DNA from: Clostridium sp. KNHs214
GTDB lineage: Bacteria; Bacillota; Clostridia; Clostridiales; Clostridiaceae
Reading direction: 5' to 3'
NCBI RefSeq assembly: GCF_000744935.1
Contig: NZ_JQMW01000011.1
Coordinates: forward strand, 310,001-374,000
Length of the DNA stretch: 64,000 nucleotides
The position numbers and the translations under genes are program-made. Positions 17,699 through 27,850 of this stretch are shown here, in pieces. The notes beneath the pieces are model-generated. The model was given only the letters and a program-made list of their open reading frames with translations. It made no database searches and was not told the origin of the DNA. How positions within the stretch are numbered: the first letter of the stretch is position 1; every line of letters starts with the position of its first letter.

Positions 17699-19380
17699 AT
17701 GGATATCACCTCTTCGTAGCTGCTAACATCATCTAATATTCCTCTTGTCAGACGATTTAATGATGTGGTGTAAAAACTATTATTTCTAAAAAACTTTTTA
17801 GGTATATCTGTTGAAACTATATTTCCATTAAAAAGCATAGAACACCTATCCGAATATTTAGCGCAAAAATCCAAATCATGTGAAACGATTATAATGGTAA
17901 CTCCATCTTGTCTCAACTTTTTAATTATTTCCCCTAGTTTGTATTTAAAGAAGCTATCCAAAGCCTTAGTAGGTTCATCTAAAAGTAAAACCTTAGGACT
18001 AAGCATTAAGATTTTTGCCATAGCTACTATTTGTTGTTCCCCACCACTTAAATCATAGGGATGTCTCTTTAAAAGTGACTCTATGCCAAAATAATCTATT
18101 ATTTCTTGAAATTTTTCATTTATCTTAGCTTTTTTAATTCCTCTACCTTTTAGTACTTCTTTTAAATCTAATTCAACTGTTTTTTTAACAAATAGTGCCT
18201 GTGGATTTTGAGGCATTAAAACTATTTCACTGTTAGCAAGTATGCTTTCTCTCTTTTTAAATACATCTAATTCATTATATTTTACAGTACCTCTATATGG
18301 CTGACATAATCCAGCTACTAACCTTAAAGTAGTGGTTTTACCTGTACCATTACCACCTACTATAGAATAAATTTCTCCCTCATTTACCTGTAATGATAAA
18401 TCCCTAATTATATCATCACCTTTTTTTTCATACCTAAACCATACCTCTTTTAAGTTTATTAAGGATTTTACATTAGAAACCTCTGGTATCGGTATCGGTG
18501 TAGATTTAGTTGTGGTTGCAGCTACATCACATGTATTCTTATCTAAGTTATTATCTTTTAGGTATGAGCTAAGCCATTTTCTACCTTCTTTTATAGTAAC
18601 AGGATTTCCATTACTACCTAAAGTTACAGCCAACCTCATTGGTATTGGAAGAGCATTAAACATAGCCTCATTTTCACCATAAATAATTGAACCAATTTTA
18701 TTTGGAACAGTATCTGCTACAATTTTTCCTTCATCCATTACTATCACTCTATCAGACAATGGTAATACATCATCTAAATGGTGTTCTACTATTATTATAG
18801 TAGTACCAAGTTCTATATTAATTCTTTTAATGGTATTTAAAAAATCTACTGTAGCTATAGGATCTAACTGTGACGTAGGTTCATCTAATAGTAGCATATC
18901 TGGCTGCATAACCATTATAGAAGCTAAGTTCAAAAGCTGTTTTTGTCCCCCAGATAATTCTGTAACTGATTTTGTAAACCAAGTTTGTATTCCAAAAAAT
19001 GAGGCCATTTCAGCTACTCTTGAGCGTATGGTATTTGTGTCATATCCAAGACTTTCTAGTCCAAAAGCCAATTCATGCCATACTTTATCAGTAACTACTT
19101 GGTTATCTGGATTTTGTAGTACATACCCTATACTACTAGCTTCACTACGTAAATCTATAGATTTTATATTTTTACCCTTATATAATATATTTCCCTTTAC
19201 AGTACCTGCAGGAGTTAAAGCTGGTTTTAGATGCCTTAGAAGTGTTGATTTTCCACATCCTGATCTACCACATATGGTTATAAAATCTCCACTTTCTACT
19301 GAAAAATTAATGTCATTTAAAGCATTTTCATTGCTACCTGAATAGGCAAATGTTAAATTGTTGACCTTAAGCGTTTCCAT
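17680..19380 (-). CDS. ECF transporter fused double ATPase, locus 1
   Basis: A single 566-residue chain carries two ABC ATPase domains. The first has Walker A GRSGCGKST, signature LSGGQKQ and Walker B MLLLDEPTSQLDP. The second has Walker A GGNGTGKTT, signature LSGGEQQ and Walker B VLLLDEPTKALD. This is an EcfA-EcfA-prime fusion that powers uptake. I start at 19380 because GGGAGG lies 8 bases upstream; this overlaps the T-subunit gene by 28 bp, exactly as in locus 2. It is cytoplasmic and bound to the T subunit coupling helices. Confidence 0.93.
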   Translation of the reverse strand: METLKVNNLTFAYSGSNENALNDINFSVESGDFITICGRSGCGKSTLLRHLKPALTPAGTVKGNILYKGKNIKSIDLRSEASSIGYVLQNPDNQVVTDKVWHELAFGLESLGYDTNTIRSRVAEMASFFGIQTWFTKSVTELSGGQKQLLNLASIMVMQPDMLLLDEPTSQLDPIATVDFLNTIKRINIELGTTIIIVEHHLDDVLPLSDRVIVMDEGKIVADTVPNKIGSIIYGENEAMFNALPIPMRLAVTLGSNGNPVTIKEGRKWLSSYLKDNNLDKNTCDVAATTTKSTPIPIPEVSNVKSLINLKEVWFRYEKKGDDIIRDLSLQVNEGEIYSIVGGNGTGKTTTLRLVAGLCQPYRGTVKYNELDVFKKRESILANSEIVLMPQNPQALFVKKTVELDLKEVLKGRGIKKAKINEKFQEIIDYFGIESLLKRHPYDLSGGEQQIVAMAKILMLSPKVLLLDEPTKALDSFFKYKLGEIIKKLRQDGVTIIIVSHDLDFCAKYSDRCSMLFNGNIVSTDIPKKFFRNNSFYTTSLNRLTRGILDDVSSYEEVISICQQMV

Positions 19381-20240
19381 ACCATGTCCTCCCTTACATT
19401 TACTATCACTGGAAAAATGCACAATAAAGTATATGATATATAAAACAAAACACTTACTATGGATATACTTTTGTATTTTATCATAGGAAAAAACATTATT
19501 GTGTTAAATCCTAAATATGCTCCAATTAATATAATTAATATATTTAAAGTTATGTAGATTAAACATTTCTTATCTCTAGAATCAAATCTATACAAAGAGA
19601 AGCTAGTTCTACCCTTTAATCCATATCCTCTAGCTTTCATAGAATCTGATGTTTCAATACCATTTTCAAGGGCCCAAGTTATCATTATAGATATTACTTT
19701 TACACCATTTCTTATCATACTGAAAATAGTACCTTGGGAAGCCCCCCTTCCAATAGATTTTTGTCCTTCTTCCACTACCTTTAGTTGAGCTTTGAATTTA
19801 GGCACAAATCTTAGTGTCATAGACAGCACTAGGGATAGTGCTGGTATAATGCGACCAAATAAATACATGAACTTATCTGATGTCATAACTTTATGGTAAC
19901 AAGAAAACCATATAAGTACTGATACAAACATTATACCTGCACCTACTCCAAATGCCATTGATTCTAAGGTTATTCCATGATCATTAAAAAAAAACAATGT
20001 AGTTACTCCTTGGTGAACAAATACTGGATTTAGTATAGCTATAGCTAATCCTATACACAAAGAAGAAAGCAAATTGAATTTTACTGCCTTACTGCCTCCT
20101 AAATACACTGAATATATAAAACTACATATCAATGATATTACAAGAAAAGCAGGATGCATAAAAAACATTGAAAATAGAATAACCGCAGTAAAATACGTAA
20201 AATTAATTATAGGATGTAATCTTGAAAATGCATCACACAT
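19353..20240 (-). CDS. ECF transporter transmembrane (T) subunit, locus 1
   Basis: The 295-residue CbiQ/EcfT-family protein has several hydrophobic segments. In the C-terminal cytoplasmic part it carries the coupling-helix motifs typical of EcfT: SDSMKARGYGLKGRTSF, and an upstream GQKSIGRGASQGT. It links ATP hydrolysis to reorientation of the S subunit. Its ATG overlaps the stop of the preceding DUF4430 gene (TAATG), and its end overlaps the ATPase start. Absence of CbiM/CbiN-type partners argues against cobalt ion transport. Confidence 0.9.
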   Translation of the reverse strand: MCDAFSRLHPIINFTYFTAVILFSMFFMHPAFLVISLICSFIYSVYLGGSKAVKFNLLSSLCIGLAIAILNPVFVHQGVTTLFFFNDHGITLESMAFGVGAGIMFVSVLIWFSCYHKVMTSDKFMYLFGRIIPALSLVLSMTLRFVPKFKAQLKVVEEGQKSIGRGASQGTIFSMIRNGVKVISIMITWALENGIETSDSMKARGYGLKGRTSFSLYRFDSRDKKCLIYITLNILIILIGAYLGFNTIMFFPMIKYKSISIVSVLFYISYTLLCIFPVIVNVREDMVWKRLRSTI

Positions 20241-21241
20241 TATTTATCACCTATCCATTCACATCCTACATCTCTTCCTAAGTCACATGTGTATTCCCAT
20301 TCTATATTATCTCCAGGTTTAAGAAGATATCTGCTACATCCATAGTTTGGAAACCATCCATTTACTTTGTACATCCAACCACTTAAAGGTCCACAGTCAA
20401 ATTCATATAAGTTATGAATTCCTTTAATATAAACACTGTTATACATTGGGGTAAACTCAAAATCCATGTGTATTCTGTTTCTTGCCATTTCCCTTGAAAG
20501 TACGTTGTACACAGATTCTCCCTCATAATACACGGCTCTTCTTCTCTTGTATATTACTCCATCACGTGGAACCATACATTCTTTTCCTTTACGTAAATCT
20601 TCCATATTATCTAATATAGTATTACATCTTACAGATAAAATGCAGTAATGTGCTCTACTAGGATCTATCTTTACATCTTGAGGTTCAACAGGCGTTGGCA
20701 TTCCCTTAGGAGTAGGGTCTGTCATATATTTATCTTTTTTATTAGAATCTGTATGCTTATTAGCCTCTGCAACTAACCTAGCATAATTACTATCACTAGT
20801 ACTTACCCCTGAAGTTGGCTTTTGAACTAAACTTCTATCTACTTTATTTGGATCATCTTTTTTAAATTTAGGTCTTACTTTACTTTTTTTTGATGACTTA
20901 TGGTTTGAAGCTGACTTACTATCTGCTGCTTTACTAGTTGTTCCTTTACTAGTTACAGCTTTACTAGCCTCACTTTTACTTTTCTCTTCAGCCTTTTCCT
21001 TCTCTTTGTCAACTGGTTTTGATTTACTCTCTGGATCTTGTTTACTCTCTTCTGGAACACTGGAAACTTCAGATTTTCCTTTTTCCGCTACTTGAACAAT
21101 TTTAGAAGCATTTTCAGCATGCTCATCTGGCGTTTCTACCTTAGCGCGAACCCACGTCACACTTATACACATAAATACTGCAGCCACAAAAGCTACTATA
21201 GACAATCTCTTTTTTGTCATTGTATTTTTTTTCATTAACAT
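20240..21241 (-). CDS. Membrane-tethered DUF4430 (transcobalamin C-terminal-like) protein, locus 1
   Basis: The 333-residue product has an N-terminal hydrophobic segment (about 12-32), a long Lys/Ser/Asp-rich linker (about 40-185), and one DUF4430 domain at the C-terminus. Recognition rests on CGPLSGWMYKVNGWFPNYGC and EWEYTCDLGRDVG. InterPro relates this domain to the beta domain of transcobalamin, which closes over bound cobalamin. Its place between wall proteins and ECF subunits suggests it hands ligand to the S subunit. The third codon is also ATG with better ribosome-site spacing. Corrinoid binding is inference. Confidence 0.8.
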   Translation of the reverse strand: MLMKKNTMTKKRLSIVAFVAAVFMCISVTWVRAKVETPDEHAENASKIVQVAEKGKSEVSSVPEESKQDPESKSKPVDKEKEKAEEKSKSEASKAVTSKGTTSKAADSKSASNHKSSKKSKVRPKFKKDDPNKVDRSLVQKPTSGVSTSDSNYARLVAEANKHTDSNKKDKYMTDPTPKGMPTPVEPQDVKIDPSRAHYCILSVRCNTILDNMEDLRKGKECMVPRDGVIYKRRRAVYYEGESVYNVLSREMARNRIHMDFEFTPMYNSVYIKGIHNLYEFDCGPLSGWMYKVNGWFPNYGCSRYLLKPGDNIEWEYTCDLGRDVGCEWIGDK

Positions 21242-21280
21242 TTCACCTACTTTGACAATTTAATATTTTTTAATAATCTC

Positions 21281-23878
21281 CTATTTTCTTTTTAGAACAA
21301 ACAATATTCCTGCACTGCAAACAAACAAAATAACAATAGGCATAGTTTTTGAATTATCTCCTGTTTGTGGAGTTGACATATTTTCATTTTCTATTTGTGC
21401 ATTTTCATCTTGTACTTCTCCACCCAATGCATATGCGCCTTGTTCATCTTCACCCTGGTTATTTGATGATGATTGTTCATCCTTTATGCCAAGCTTAGAA
21501 TTTGCACTAATAAAATAATCTGAACAATGATCAATTTCAAATACTGCTTTTCCATCTTTAACAGAAATTTCATTAACTAATTCGCTTTTACCTGTTTTTT
21601 CATTAAAATAGTATAAGAAATAATCTCCATCTGCTAAATCAACATCTATAGTTACTTTTGCCTTTCCTGGTAGCTTACCTTCATGATCAAAACTTAAAAT
21701 AGTAGCATCTTTTGCAATACTTTTAATTTTTCCATAATTTTCAGATGTAAATGAAATCTTTGTATTAAAACTAATAGTTGGATCTGTAATTTCACTACCC
21801 TTAAAGCTTATTGAATAGTCCTTACCTTCTATAGTCTTATCTTTAAAGGTATACACTTCGTCAGAACCAATTATATTTTTAAATACATCACTTATTATTG
21901 TCTTATTATTTTCAAGTTCATTAATTACTTTTTCTGCAAATAAAACATCCTTATAGTTTTTAACATGCTTTCTATCCTTTTCATTAAGTTTTTCATATTC
22001 AGCCTTTAACTCTAAAACAGTGTTTTTATCCTTTAAAGTTATATTCATAGGATATATTTCACTAAAAATTCTATCATCAATTTTCTTTACCTTAGCTTCA
22101 ATTTCTTCTATCTTTTTCATTAATGACTCTAATTTTTCACAGCCAGTTTTCTTATCTGGTAAATCTGGTAATGCTTTTAGAGCAATTAAAAGTTGAGAAA
22201 CATTATTTTTATCATCAAGTCCAATATCACTTGGTAATCTGTCAATATTTTCTAAAATCAATTTTAACTTAGCAAGATTTTCTTTTTCTAATTCTTTTTT
22301 AAGTTCCTTAAGCTTGCTATTTGCATTATTTAATTTTTCAATATTTGTTACCTTTTTCTTATCAGCATCGCTTAGTTTATTAAATTTTTCATTTATTTCT
22401 ACTATTTTTTTCTCATCATTTAAGGTAATTGTTTCTGGAAGATTCTTAATAGAATTTATTACATCATTTATCATGGCTTCATCTGTTACCGTGATACTAA
22501 TTTGGTATTTTTTTACTTCATTTTTTCTATTTTTTATTTCAATCTGTATTTTATCTCCATCCACAGCTTTTATTTCAGAGTTTAGTGGTATACTGCTTGT
22601 ATCATAAGCACCCATTGGTATATTTACAAAGCTAAAACTCTTTACATTGGATGGGATTTCAAGAGAATAGCTTTGCTTATCTTTATCAAAAGCTATGTTG
22701 TAATTATTTCCATTACCTTTTATAATGAATTCCTTTTGATTGGTTTCTGGACGAAAATCATATAAATTTCTCATATTATTTCTTAAGCGCCAGTAAGATA
22801 CCAATCCATAAAGAGTCTGTTCTGTTGCCATACTATTTGATGCATCAGGTTTAGAAGATGGATTTTCAGGATCATACTTATATGAATGTAAAAATCCCCC
22901 GTCCCTTTCATTTCTATATTTCATTATTCCATCAATTAGAGTTTTTCCATTTTTTATAAATCTAGAATCTTTCTCGCAGTCAATTCCAATAGAACACAAT
23001 GCAGTAAGAATTTGAATTGTACTTTCTACATTTTCAGTTCCCCAGCTAGTAAAGTCCCCATCATTATTCTGTCTTGTACCCATTAAATCTAGACCTTCAT
23101 CTATAATTTGTTTTATAGTTTTATTACACTCTATATAATTTCCTTGTGCGTCCTTAATCTTTTTTGATTTATATGTGTACACCTTATCACTGTTATAATA
23201 TGGTGCCAAAGCTTGTATAGCCATACCTGTTATATCTACATCAGATACATTTCCCCAAAGAGCAAATCCACCATCTGCTATCTGTTCTTCAAGTACTGCC
23301 TTAATAATATCATCCCTTGTATATTTAACTCCTTCTGGAACCTCATATTTCATGCTGTCCAAAGAAATAAGTGCCCAAATAGCTCCATTTATACCCTGTC
23401 CTTTAATTCCTCTTCTTGTAACACAGTTATAAGTTCCATCTGCAATTAGATTTATAGGCTTACCCTCTGGGTCAGTTCCAATCTTTGTAGGATCGCCTCC
23501 CATAGCGAGAACTGCTAAAGAAATTCTATGCCACTCAGTACCTTTAACAGCATGCAATTTACCTTTTTCTTTGTATCTTTCAGTAACATTTTTTTCTATA
23601 GCAGAAAGATATGCAGCATAATCATCTTTATATCCATATCTTCCAACACCTATTGGAAACCAATCACCTGGTGTGGTTCCTGCCATTGTTAAAAATTCAG
23701 GATTTAATAACTTTTCATTTCCCTGCTTTGCCCATTTTATTATTCCTTCAATGGTTTCTTCTAGCTTTGCATTGGAAATAGAATTTACTTTTACTTCCTC
23801 TGCAAAAGCATTAGTGGTCATTCCAAGTATCATAAATATCGAAAGTATAATACTTAGTAACCTTTTTTTAATTTTCAA
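21281..23878 (-). CDS. Wall-anchored protein with prenyltransferase-like (transcobalamin alpha-like) barrel
   Basis: The 865-residue secreted protein has a signal peptide ending at AFAEE, then an alpha/alpha-barrel of about 330 residues with prenyltransferase/terpene-cyclase-like repeats (EEQIADGGFALWGN, DITGMAIQALAPYY, TRQNNDGDFTSWG). About three 60-residue helical spacer repeats follow (ITLNDEKKIVEINEKFNKLS), then a beta-rich domain and a sorting signal TPQTGD, hydrophobic stretch and KRK tail. The same barrel fold binds cobalamin in transcobalamin alpha domains. It probably starts at TTG 23878, 11 bases after GAGGGG; a GTG three codons earlier is too close to the site. Confidence 0.8.
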   Translation of the reverse strand: MKIKKRLLSIILSIFMILGMTTNAFAEEVKVNSISNAKLEETIEGIIKWAKQGNEKLLNPEFLTMAGTTPGDWFPIGVGRYGYKDDYAAYLSAIEKNVTERYKEKGKLHAVKGTEWHRISLAVLAMGGDPTKIGTDPEGKPINLIADGTYNCVTRRGIKGQGINGAIWALISLDSMKYEVPEGVKYTRDDIIKAVLEEQIADGGFALWGNVSDVDITGMAIQALAPYYNSDKVYTYKSKKIKDAQGNYIECNKTIKQIIDEGLDLMGTRQNNDGDFTSWGTENVESTIQILTALCSIGIDCEKDSRFIKNGKTLIDGIMKYRNERDGGFLHSYKYDPENPSSKPDASNSMATEQTLYGLVSYWRLRNNMRNLYDFRPETNQKEFIIKGNGNNYNIAFDKDKQSYSLEIPSNVKSFSFVNIPMGAYDTSSIPLNSEIKAVDGDKIQIEIKNRKNEVKKYQISITVTDEAMINDVINSIKNLPETITLNDEKKIVEINEKFNKLSDADKKKVTNIEKLNNANSKLKELKKELEKENLAKLKLILENIDRLPSDIGLDDKNNVSQLLIALKALPDLPDKKTGCEKLESLMKKIEEIEAKVKKIDDRIFSEIYPMNITLKDKNTVLELKAEYEKLNEKDRKHVKNYKDVLFAEKVINELENNKTIISDVFKNIIGSDEVYTFKDKTIEGKDYSISFKGSEITDPTISFNTKISFTSENYGKIKSIAKDATILSFDHEGKLPGKAKVTIDVDLADGDYFLYYFNEKTGKSELVNEISVKDGKAVFEIDHCSDYFISANSKLGIKDEQSSSNNQGEDEQGAYALGGEVQDENAQIENENMSTPQTGDNSKTMPIVILFVCSAGILFVLKRK

Positions 23879-23940
23879 AATATACACTTCCCCTCTAATT
23901 TATTACTATGTCAACATAAAACTGTATTAATTATGCTCTA

Positions 23941-24699
23941 TTATTCAACTTTAATTAACTTTCCTTGAACTACAAGCCTAGCATTTTCCCAATCATATGC
24001 ACAGGTAGACAAAGTAATCATTGTATCCTTACAGTTAAATTCAACATTTCTAAAATACAATGCGGAGCTTTTGATTAACTTTAAATAATTGCTCACTTCT
24101 TCATCATTATTAAAATAAATTTTTCTATAATCAAAGTCTGCATTTACAACAAAAACAGAGAAAACTTCAAATTTATATTTTTTAGGAAGAATAGCTAAGT
24201 CTACTAATTGATTATTCTTATAAAACTCTTTATTTTTAAAAAGTTTTAAGTCTGCAAACATGCTTCCATCTTTCATGTTATGTCCGTATAAAATTATGTT
24301 CTGTCCAGCTAGACTATTATTGTTTAATTTGTTTCTGTAATCAATAAAAATAGTGCCATACTTACTTTTATTCTTTTTAATATCATGTTTAATATAAAAT
24401 TCATTATTTGCACATTGGACTACTGGATAATTAACTTTACTGTTATTAATCTTTATAATCCCTTTTATGTCACTATTTATATCAATTAAACTTTGCATAA
24501 TATTTCTATTTTCACTATTATTACTTGATCCATTTTCGATTATTTGAGAAAGCTTTTTGGATAAATTATCATTTAATTTTTTATTATAGTAAAATTTATA
24601 TCCCATATAAACAAGGCTCGCTGTAGAAAAGAGAAAAGCTATTAGTGCAATTAAAAATAGTATCTTCCTTCCTTTCTTAACCTCTACTTTAAATATCAT
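23941..24699 (-). CDS. Class B sortase
   Basis: The 252-residue transpeptidase has an N-terminal membrane anchor (about residues 11-33) and a sortase B catalytic domain. Visible are the catalytic His in ILYGHNMKDGSMF, the nucleophile motif TLSTCAYDW, and the Arg in ENARLVVQG. It would cleave sorting signals and attach proteins to peptidoglycan. It lies between two genes whose products end in TPxTGD signals, so these are the likely substrates. The start at 24699 follows AAAGGGG; an upstream ATG has no site. It is controlled with the locus by the cobalamin riboswitch. Confidence 0.92.
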   Translation of the reverse strand: MIFKVEVKKGRKILFLIALIAFLFSTASLVYMGYKFYYNKKLNDNLSKKLSQIIENGSSNNSENRNIMQSLIDINSDIKGIIKINNSKVNYPVVQCANNEFYIKHDIKKNKSKYGTIFIDYRNKLNNNSLAGQNIILYGHNMKDGSMFADLKLFKNKEFYKNNQLVDLAILPKKYKFEVFSVFVVNADFDYRKIYFNNDEEVSNYLKLIKSSALYFRNVEFNCKDTMITLSTCAYDWENARLVVQGKLIKVE

Positions 24700-24777
24700 A
24701 TTTAACCCCTTTCTCAAAAAACAATCAAAAATCTTTGCTCTATATTTCTTTAGGGCACCAAAGTTTTCATTATGAAT

Positions 24778-27669
24778 TTATATATTTTTATTGTATTTTT
24801 TCCTTTTTGAAACAATCAACACTACTAATGTTGCTAAAGCTGTAATAGCTACAATGCTCATCATGAGAATAGGTGACTTGTCTCCTGTTTTAGGTGTTTC
24901 CGTAATTTCTGCTGATTTAGGTGTATCTTCAACATCTGCAGCTTTAAATGTTTCTGTAGCTTTTTCTGTTTTATTTGTCTCTGCATTTTCTCCTGATTTT
25001 GGTTTCTCTGATGTTTCCCCTGATTTTGATTTCTCTGAAGTAGCTTTAGCTTTTTCTGCAATAGCATACAAACTAAAGTGATCTGTTTCAAAAGATATAG
25101 TATTACCATTAATAGTTGCTTTCATATCTTGTAGAGTACCATCTTCTAATATTCTGTACACAAGTACTCGACTGTGATCATAATCAGTAGGTATATTCAT
25201 TGTAACCTTCACTTTACCATTTGGTTGAATTTTTTTCTTCTCACTTTCTAGTGAAATATCGAAGGATTTAAATTTTTCCGAAGTACCCTTTAATGCTGTT
25301 TTAATCTTATTGAAAACCGTTGCATTTGACTCTATTACTGGTACTACTACCAGTTTTGTATCCACTGGCACAACATTAGACTGCATTTCTACCTTAATTC
25401 CAGTATCTTTGTCTTGATTCTCTACTGGTTTAGTGCTTAGTTTAGGAACTGTAACTTTACAAGTAGCAGTTAAATTACTAACTTTTGCAGTAATAACTGC
25501 CTCTCCCGCTTTTAGCGCTGTAATCTTTCCATCTTCTACCTTTATAACTGTAGCATCTGAACTTGTCCATTGTACAGTTTTATCATCTGTGGTATTTTCT
25601 TCTTTATAACTAACTATTAAATTTTCCTGAGCATTTTTTTCTAATACTAAAGATGTACTATTAAGTGATATGCCAGTCAAAGGAATCTTTAAATCTTGAA
25701 TCTTTTTAATTGCATTATCTAACTTTTCAGCATTTGTCACCTTTTTCTGATCATTAACACTTAATTTATCAAATTCTTTCTTTACTTCCATAACTTTTTC
25801 TTCATCTTTTAGTGTAATATCCTCTGGTAGACTATCTATATCTTTTATTATTTTTTGTAAATTTCTATTAAGTTCTTCAATGGTCTCTATTGATTTGTTT
25901 AACTTTTCAGCATTTGTTACTTTTTTCTGATCAGCACTACTCAACTTATCAAATTGCTTCTTTATTTCCATAACTTTTTCTTGGTCATCTAATATAATAT
26001 TTTTAGGTAAGTTATCTATCTCTTTTATTACATTTTGTAAAGCTCCATTAATTTGGTGAATCTTTTCTATTGCCTTATTTAATTTTTCAACATTTGTTAT
26101 TTGTTTCTGAATATCACTGGTTAGATTGTCAAAATTGGACTTTATTGCTATAACCTTTTCCTCGTCATCTAATGTAATATTCTCTGGTAATTTATCTATC
26201 TCTTCTATTACAAGATCTTGAATCTTTTTAATCGCATTATCTAATTTTTCAGCATTTGTTACCCTTTTCTGATCACTACTGCTTAATTTATCAAATGCTT
26301 TCTTTACTTCCATAACTTTTTCTTCATCTTTTAATGTAATGCTTTCTGATAAATTATCTATATCTTTTATTACGTTTTGTAAAATTTCTTTTATTTCTTC
26401 AATCTTCTTAATTGCATTGTTTAACTTTTCAATATTTGTTATCTCTTTCTGAACATCAGCAGTTAGTCTATCAAAATTTTCCTTTACTTTCATAACTTTT
26501 TCTTGATCATCTAATGTAATATTTTCTGGTAAATTATCTATATCTTTTATAACAAGTTTTTGTAGTTCAAATTGTTTTATAACTTTATCTAATTTCATAT
26601 AAATTTCATCTACAGACTTTTGTGTTGCATCCAATTGAGCAGCTATCTTATTTGCCTCGTCATATACTGACTTAATCCAATTTTTTGCTAATATTTCTTC
26701 TTTATATTTAGCAGAATTTATAGAAGAAAGTAATGTCATCAATCTATCTTTATTGGCTACTTCATAAAAGTCGGTATTTTCACCACCCATGGCATATCCG
26801 CCACCGATATCGGCACCATATCCATATAAAGTAAATTGCACACGAATCACATCTCCATCGGCTGGATAAGAATCAGCAAAACCTACATTTGGGAATACAT
26901 TATTTAGAGCATACATCCAACCAGACATAAATGTGTAATCAAACTCTCCCAAGCAACTAGCATCATTTAAATTATCTGGTGGCCAGTTACCTTTACTCTC
27001 TAAAACAGTTTTTAGTCCTTGTGGTACTTTATCCTCAATATTGACAGGAGCATTCAAAAGTTGTGCTTTATCTTGATCTGTACATCCATGATCAAGTACC
27101 CCTCCATCTCCTACTATAGACAAATAAAAGCTATCCTCCAATCTTCCAGTATGTTCATATGAATAACCATGTTCAGTCAAAATACGATCTAGTGCCTGTG
27201 CCGCATTTTCACCTTCATAAATTGGAACTTGTGTGGGTTCAATTATAAAACCTCTACCAATTGTTAATGCTTCTACTGTCCAAGTGGCATAACCAATTAA
27301 CTCACCCTTGGCAGCTTTTTCATATATAATGTTATAGGTTTTAATTGCTTCAATATCACCAGAAAAGGCTCTTACAACAACTGTATTTTTACCCTCTTGA
27401 CTAAATTTAAGTGTATAGCTTGTTTTGTTTTCGTCATCCCAATTTGGATTTACCTTTTCTCCATTTAAGGTAACCTCACTTGATATTTTTTTGCCATCCA
27501 ATCTAGCAACAACATCGAAGGTTTTTTTACTACCTTTTAGTGTAGCACCATCAATTAATGTTGTTTCTAAAGAAATCTGCCCTTTTTCAACCGCATAGAC
27601 TGATGGTGGAACTGCTATCATCATCATGAACAATGACAATAACAGCGCCACAACTTTCTTAAGTTTCAT
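24778..27669 (-). CDS. Wall-anchored DUF4430 protein with helical repeats and Ig-like domain
   Basis: The 963-residue protein is first behind the cobalamin riboswitch. It has a signal peptide (to VYAVE), an N-terminal beta region, and a DUF4430 domain (about 130-295, with FMSGWMYALNNVFPNVGFAD and GYGADIGGG). Five near-identical helical repeats of 52-60 residues follow (IDNLPENITLDDQEKVMKVK type, about 368-650), then a Big_2-type Ig-like domain (ISLNSTSLVLEKNAQENL), another beta domain, and a TPKTGD sorting signal with hydrophobic stretch and KRKK tail. The repeats would act as a stalk holding the ligand-binding domain away from the wall. GGGGGG precedes the ATG. Confidence 0.85.
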   Translation of the reverse strand: MKLKKVVALLLSLFMMMIAVPPSVYAVEKGQISLETTLIDGATLKGSKKTFDVVARLDGKKISSEVTLNGEKVNPNWDDENKTSYTLKFSQEGKNTVVVRAFSGDIEAIKTYNIIYEKAAKGELIGYATWTVEALTIGRGFIIEPTQVPIYEGENAAQALDRILTEHGYSYEHTGRLEDSFYLSIVGDGGVLDHGCTDQDKAQLLNAPVNIEDKVPQGLKTVLESKGNWPPDNLNDASCLGEFDYTFMSGWMYALNNVFPNVGFADSYPADGDVIRVQFTLYGYGADIGGGYAMGGENTDFYEVANKDRLMTLLSSINSAKYKEEILAKNWIKSVYDEANKIAAQLDATQKSVDEIYMKLDKVIKQFELQKLVIKDIDNLPENITLDDQEKVMKVKENFDRLTADVQKEITNIEKLNNAIKKIEEIKEILQNVIKDIDNLSESITLKDEEKVMEVKKAFDKLSSSDQKRVTNAEKLDNAIKKIQDLVIEEIDKLPENITLDDEEKVIAIKSNFDNLTSDIQKQITNVEKLNKAIEKIHQINGALQNVIKEIDNLPKNIILDDQEKVMEIKKQFDKLSSADQKKVTNAEKLNKSIETIEELNRNLQKIIKDIDSLPEDITLKDEEKVMEVKKEFDKLSVNDQKKVTNAEKLDNAIKKIQDLKIPLTGISLNSTSLVLEKNAQENLIVSYKEENTTDDKTVQWTSSDATVIKVEDGKITALKAGEAVITAKVSNLTATCKVTVPKLSTKPVENQDKDTGIKVEMQSNVVPVDTKLVVVPVIESNATVFNKIKTALKGTSEKFKSFDISLESEKKKIQPNGKVKVTMNIPTDYDHSRVLVYRILEDGTLQDMKATINGNTISFETDHFSLYAIAEKAKATSEKSKSGETSEKPKSGENAETNKTEKATETFKAADVEDTPKSAEITETPKTGDKSPILMMSIVAITALATLVVLIVSKRKKYNKNI

Positions 27670-27709
27670 TTCATATTCCCCCCTATAAAAAATCTAAATT
27701 ATAAATAAA

Positions 27710-27738
27710 AAAAGAGAACCACAATTCGGTTCTCTTTT
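27710..27738 (-). terminator. Expression-platform terminator of cobalamin riboswitch 1
   Basis: On the minus strand AAAAGAGAACC pairs with GGTTCTCTTTT and a T-run follows, between the aptamer and the first gene. It is expected to form when the ligand is bound. Confidence 0.9.
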
Positions 27739-27850
27739 AAACAGATTATTAAAAAATTAATTGTAAACAATAAGTACTACTAATAATACTTATTACTTGC
27801 ATTAAAATAATCAAGCTAAAATCCCACCGATATTGCTTAAATAACAACAT

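Noticed and set aside
16754-20240. Reading the ECF transporter of locus 1 as a cobalt (CbiMNQO) or nickel importer
   Set aside because: The S subunit lacks the CbiM/NikM N-terminal metal-binding His motif, there is no CbiN, and the ATPase is a fused pair. Surface DUF4430 proteins point to corrinoid rather than metal ion.
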